Below are positions 61,057 to 64,000 of a DNA stretch of 64,000 nt, in pieces (position 1 is the first letter of the stretch; the number at the start of each line of letters is the position of its first letter). The notes beneath the pieces are model-generated. The model saw nothing but the letters and a program-made list of their open reading frames with translations. It had not been told where the DNA came from and did no database searches. The stretch lies in NCBI GenBank assembly GCA_049840435.1, contig JASGKY010000020.1:62001-126000 (forward strand), in the 5' to 3' direction. Made by a program: the position numbers and the translations under genes. Source of the DNA: JADLHS01 sp049840435. Its GTDB lineage: Bacteria; Verrucomicrobiota; Verrucomicrobiia; Limisphaerales; JADLHS01.

Positions 61057-61956
61057 ATGAAGACTTTTCTGAACCTCCTCGCCGGCGTGCTAATCGGTGT
61101 GATTCTCGGACAAATCGGACGGACGGTTATCAGCCCAGCCAGTCCCACTACCGCCAAGCTGGTCGCTCCGCGCGTGTCTTCCCTTCCCGCCAAAATCGCC
61201 CTGCAGCCAAACCGGGAAAAGTGGAGTCGGGTGGAATCCGAAAACTATTCCAACTACGTAGCCAACCTGCGCGCGATCGGTTGTCCCGACCCCACGATCA
61301 CCGATATTATCTTCGCAGACCTGCAAAGCGTCGTGCCCACAACGGGAGATACCCGCCTCCACCAATTGGCGCTGCGCGACCATCTAAACACCTTAGGCCT
61401 CCCACCCATTCCGGCCCTTGGCAATATGGTCTTCAGTCCGGAGCAAATGGCCCGAGTGCAAGCCATGGGCGTCCTACCTGCCTATCTGGAAACCCCGGAA
61501 CGTTCCATCGAGCGTCGCAAGCAGGCCGGCCTAGTTACTCCCGAACAGGAAGTCACCTTCAAAGCCGAATACGAGGGCTACGGTCCAACCATTCAACGAG
61601 GCTTGACCGGCTTTCGTCCTACCCAGTCCGAGTTCTATTCACTCGTAACCAGCATGACCGAAAACTCCGACGCAGAATTTGAACGCCAGATCGGAAAAAT
61701 CCTCACCCCCAACCGCTATGAGCAGTTTCAAAAGAGCCATTCCTTTGAACGAATTCAGGTCTATAAATTCACCCAGCAATACCCCTCCGCACGAGGAAAA
61801 GAAGATCCGCTCGCCGACTTGCTCCAGCGTAAGGCTAATCTCCCATATCAAGAATATCGTAATGCTTTAGCAGGCATTTTGGATCGTGCCGGGTTCGCCG
61901 CTTTCATCAGAGCCCATCCCTATGGCGAAATCCAGCGGCCCGCACCGTTGCGGTGA
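61057..61956 (+). CDS. Exported protein of the same PVC paralogous family
   Basis: The protein has 299 residues with an N-terminal helix (MKTFLNLLAGVLIGVILGQI) that may be an uncleaved anchor. The family block is ESENYSNYVANLRAIGCPDP followed by TITDIIFADLQ. The rest is helical (RVQAMGVLPAYLETPERSIE, YEQFQKSHSFERIQVYKF). Many Verrucomicrobia encode proteins with this block beside membrane or regulatory genes; the role is unassigned. This copy has no frame break. Confidence 0.78.
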   Translation: MKTFLNLLAGVLIGVILGQIGRTVISPASPTTAKLVAPRVSSLPAKIALQPNREKWSRVESENYSNYVANLRAIGCPDPTITDIIFADLQSVVPTTGDTRLHQLALRDHLNTLGLPPIPALGNMVFSPEQMARVQAMGVLPAYLETPERSIERRKQAGLVTPEQEVTFKAEYEGYGPTIQRGLTGFRPTQSEFYSLVTSMTENSDAEFERQIGKILTPNRYEQFQKSHSFERIQVYKFTQQYPSARGKEDPLADLLQRKANLPYQEYRNALAGILDRAGFAAFIRAHPYGEIQRPAPLR

Positions 61957-62097
61957 TTAGGGACGACTCGCATAAAGTAAAGGGGGCATAACGGGGTCAG
62001 TCCTAACTTTTGACGCAAAATCAGAGCGCGGGGAGAAAACCGCTCAGGTTTCGGGTGCTACGGATTTAGTACTCGGGTGGGTTTTACTTCGTAATTC

Positions 62098-62113
62098 AAG
62101 CATGTTTGTGCGG
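62098..62113. promoter_or_regulatory. Candidate operator of the glucan regulon, copy 6
   Basis: AAGCATGTTTGTGCGG, with the centre and right arm identical to copy 1 and followed by the same TTG, lies 55 bases before the ATG of the amylase at 62169. Confidence 0.68.
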
Positions 62114-62168
62114 TTGCTGGGCGGGGGCGCAATGTTATGTTCTCCGGCGTAACACCTAAGCAATCCTG

Positions 62169-64000
62169 ATGCGTTTCACCGACTTATCTGCCGGACGAAT
62201 CTCCCTCCGCCGCCTTGCCGCCAGTGCGGTGTTGTCGCTCGCCTTGCTGTTTTCCATTCCGGCGCGCGGTGAGGCGATGCTCCAGTTGTTCAACGTCAAC
62301 TGGGATGAGTTGAACGCCAAGATGCCCGAGATCGCCGAGGCGGGTTACACGAGTCTCTGGCTGCCGCCGCCGGCCAAGGCCGGTAGCGTGTTCTCCGTCG
62401 GCTACGATCTGTTCGATCCGTTCGATTTGGGAGACAAGAATCAGCGGGGCACGATCCGCACGAAGTACGGGACGAAGGCGGAGTTGCTGCAAGTCGTGGA
62501 AACGGCGCATCGCTTCGGCATTCGCGTCTATTTCGACAATATCATGAATCATCGCGGGTTTGATGTGCCCGGTTACAACAGCAGCACGCCCACGAATGTT
62601 TATCCCGGTTTGACGGTGCAGGATTTCCATCTGCGTCGTCAGGCGGATGGCACGTATCGCAATTGGGATAACATCAGCGATTGGGGCAACGAGTGGCAGA
62701 TCCAACACCGGCCGCTGTCGGGGTTGCTGGATCTCGCCAACGAGTCGGGTGCGGTCAACGAGAACTTCGGTGCGACCGAGGGTGGCACGACGAACAAGGT
62801 TTCCTTCCTGCGCCAGCCGGGGAGTAACTCTTACTACATGGATGCGAACTTACCGGCGATTGCGGGGGCGTGGCGACCGTTCAATGGGGCGAGTGGTGAT
62901 CCCGTGGTGGAGGACGTGAATTCCTATCTCATCCGCGCCGGCATGTGGATGATGAACGAGACGAAGTGCGACGGTTTCCGCTTCGACGCGGTGAAGCATA
63001 CGCCTTCATCGTTCTTCGGCGACACGACCGCGACGACGAGCGGTTATGTCGGCGCCATCCAGACGATGTATGATTACGTCCACGGCTACGGCAACAACGT
63101 CACGGGCAACGGTTATGTCGAGGCGGACGACAATCGCAACAGTTGTTTCGACAGCGAAGTCACGCGTAACGACGCGTTGCTCTTCGGCGAACATCTCGGC
63201 GAGCCGCCCACTTACAGCCAATACTACACACGCGGGATGCGCCTCCTGGATTCTCCGTTGCAAGGCACGTTGAACAATGTGCTCGGCAATCCGTCGGCGT
63301 CGCTCAGTGGCTTGGATCAGCGTGACAGCGGCGGTTTCTCCGCGCCGAACCGCGTGATGTTCGCTCAGAGCCACGACAACGCTTATTCCAATCATCGCGA
63401 GTTGCAACTGGCCTACATGTTCGCGCGCGAGGGGATTCCGGTGGTTTATTCCGACGGCTACAATCAGTCGAGCGCGCCGGATTATTTTCCGCGTGTAGCC
63501 AACGCACCGTATCTCGGGCAGTTCGGCGACAACAAGATGCCAGACCTCGCTTGGCTGCATGACCAGCTTTCCCGCGGCGGCACCCGGGCGCGTTGGAGCG
63601 ATGCGGACCTTGTGGCCTTCGAGCGTTATGACTATCGCGATTCGGCGAGCGCACCGGATCAAACGACCGTCGTGTTCATCATGAACGACAATTACGCCAG
63701 CGACATCAGCTTCGATGACGGCGTGAGTCAGGCGACGGCGGGCACATATTACGAATGTTTCCCGGTGGCAAGTTCGCGTGGCGTTGGGCTGGCGGTGGGT
63801 TTCCCGCCGGGGTCGGTGTTGTATCAACTGGCTGATTCACCCAGCAAGATCAGCGCTTGCACCAAACTGCTCGTGCGGAACGCCACTAGTTCGCTCGCCA
63901 CGGCGCAGAGCACGGCGAACGATGCGAATCCGGTGAATCGCGCGATCTATGTCGGCGGGCAAACGATTCCCAGCGGCGGCGGTGCAATCGAAGTGAAGAT
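62169..64000 (+). CDS. Exported GH13 alpha-amylase, 3' end beyond the window
   Basis: The protein has 610 residues as far as the window goes and is open at its end. A signal peptide (LAASAVLSLALLFSIPARGE) precedes a barrel with ARGEAMLQLFNVNWDELNAK and YTSLWLPPPAKAGSVFSVGY, region I VYFDNIMNHRG, region II CDGFRFDAVKHTP (nucleophile Asp), region III ALLFGEHLGEPP (acid/base Glu) and region IV VMFAQSHDNAYSNH (Asp). A beta domain and the start of a further module (IYVGGQTIPSGGGAIEV) follow, which may be a binding module. It is a different GH13 subgroup from the other three, closer to long secreted amylases. Confidence 0.9.
   Translation, partial: MRFTDLSAGRISLRRLAASAVLSLALLFSIPARGEAMLQLFNVNWDELNAKMPEIAEAGYTSLWLPPPAKAGSVFSVGYDLFDPFDLGDKNQRGTIRTKYGTKAELLQVVETAHRFGIRVYFDNIMNHRGFDVPGYNSSTPTNVYPGLTVQDFHLRRQADGTYRNWDNISDWGNEWQIQHRPLSGLLDLANESGAVNENFGATEGGTTNKVSFLRQPGSNSYYMDANLPAIAGAWRPFNGASGDPVVEDVNSYLIRAGMWMMNETKCDGFRFDAVKHTPSSFFGDTTATTSGYVGAIQTMYDYVHGYGNNVTGNGYVEADDNRNSCFDSEVTRNDALLFGEHLGEPPTYSQYYTRGMRLLDSPLQGTLNNVLGNPSASLSGLDQRDSGGFSAPNRVMFAQSHDNAYSNHRELQLAYMFAREGIPVVYSDGYNQSSAPDYFPRVANAPYLGQFGDNKMPDLAWLHDQLSRGGTRARWSDADLVAFERYDYRDSASAPDQTTVVFIMNDNYASDISFDDGVSQATAGTYYECFPVASSRGVGLAVGFPPGSVLYQLADSPSKISACTKLLVRNATSSLATAQSTANDANPVNRAIYVGGQTIPSGGGAIEVK

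Overview
The window looks like a chromosomal segment of a verrucomicrobium, probably of the Pedosphaera/Limisphaera type (subdivision 3). The grounds are a prepilin-like protein with an H-x9-DG-type motif (50393-51190), a PEP-CTERM sorting signal, a B12-dependent ribonucleotide reductase, a pyrophosphate-type phosphofructokinase, a DUF5722 exported protein, paralogous exported proteins of a type I associate with Verrucomicrobia, and intergenic mini-hairpin repeats common in PVC genomes. This is inference from protein style; there is no rRNA or complete tRNA in the window.

Region 1 (1-31 kb) is mostly housekeeping and scattered single genes: a TatD nuclease, a glycogen-binding-type domain protein, a dienelactone hydrolase, the N-terminal half only of carB, a membrane TPR protein with nine 50-residue repeats and an in-frame stop near its end, a metallo-beta-lactamase-fold protein, an HNH protein next to a phased array of 12-bp elements, pfp, engB, an SLC13-type transporter, a ClC channel, a MarR/DUF5722 fused reading frame, two Hsp20 genes, and fba. 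From 27.4 to 32.8 kb a compact minus-strand run carries tolQ-tolR-tolA/tonB-tolB-pal-tatA-tatC, that is, envelope integrity and Tat export together. nrdJ (33.7-36.9 kb) and der (37.3-38.9 kb) follow.

Region 2 (41-64 kb) is an alpha-glucan utilisation locus: two related exported proteins (41216, 51485; the second has two starch-binding-type domains), an esterase, a GPH/SLC45-like sugar transporter, a membrane histidine kinase with its NarL-type response regulator, and four GH13 alpha-amylase-family genes (46690, 53261, 55691, 62169; the last runs off the window). Six copies of a 16-bp dyad, consensus CCGCATGTTTGTGCGG, lie in intergenic positions upstream of seven of these genes and in no other intergenic position I found. 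They are best read as operators of one regulon whose regulator is not in the window. The amylase at 46690-48048 departs from the family at three conserved active-site regions, including an E-to-D and a D-to-E change at the two catalytic positions other than the nucleophile.

At least a dozen genes carry single-base frameshifts, densest in tolQ, tolR, the DUF554 gene and nrdJ (31.9-36.9 kb). Several sit in homopolymer runs and hit genes that should be under strong selection, so residual sequencing indels are the likeliest explanation. I mark these genes as broken and give the restored reading where I could work it out. Gene symbols are given only where the family is clear.
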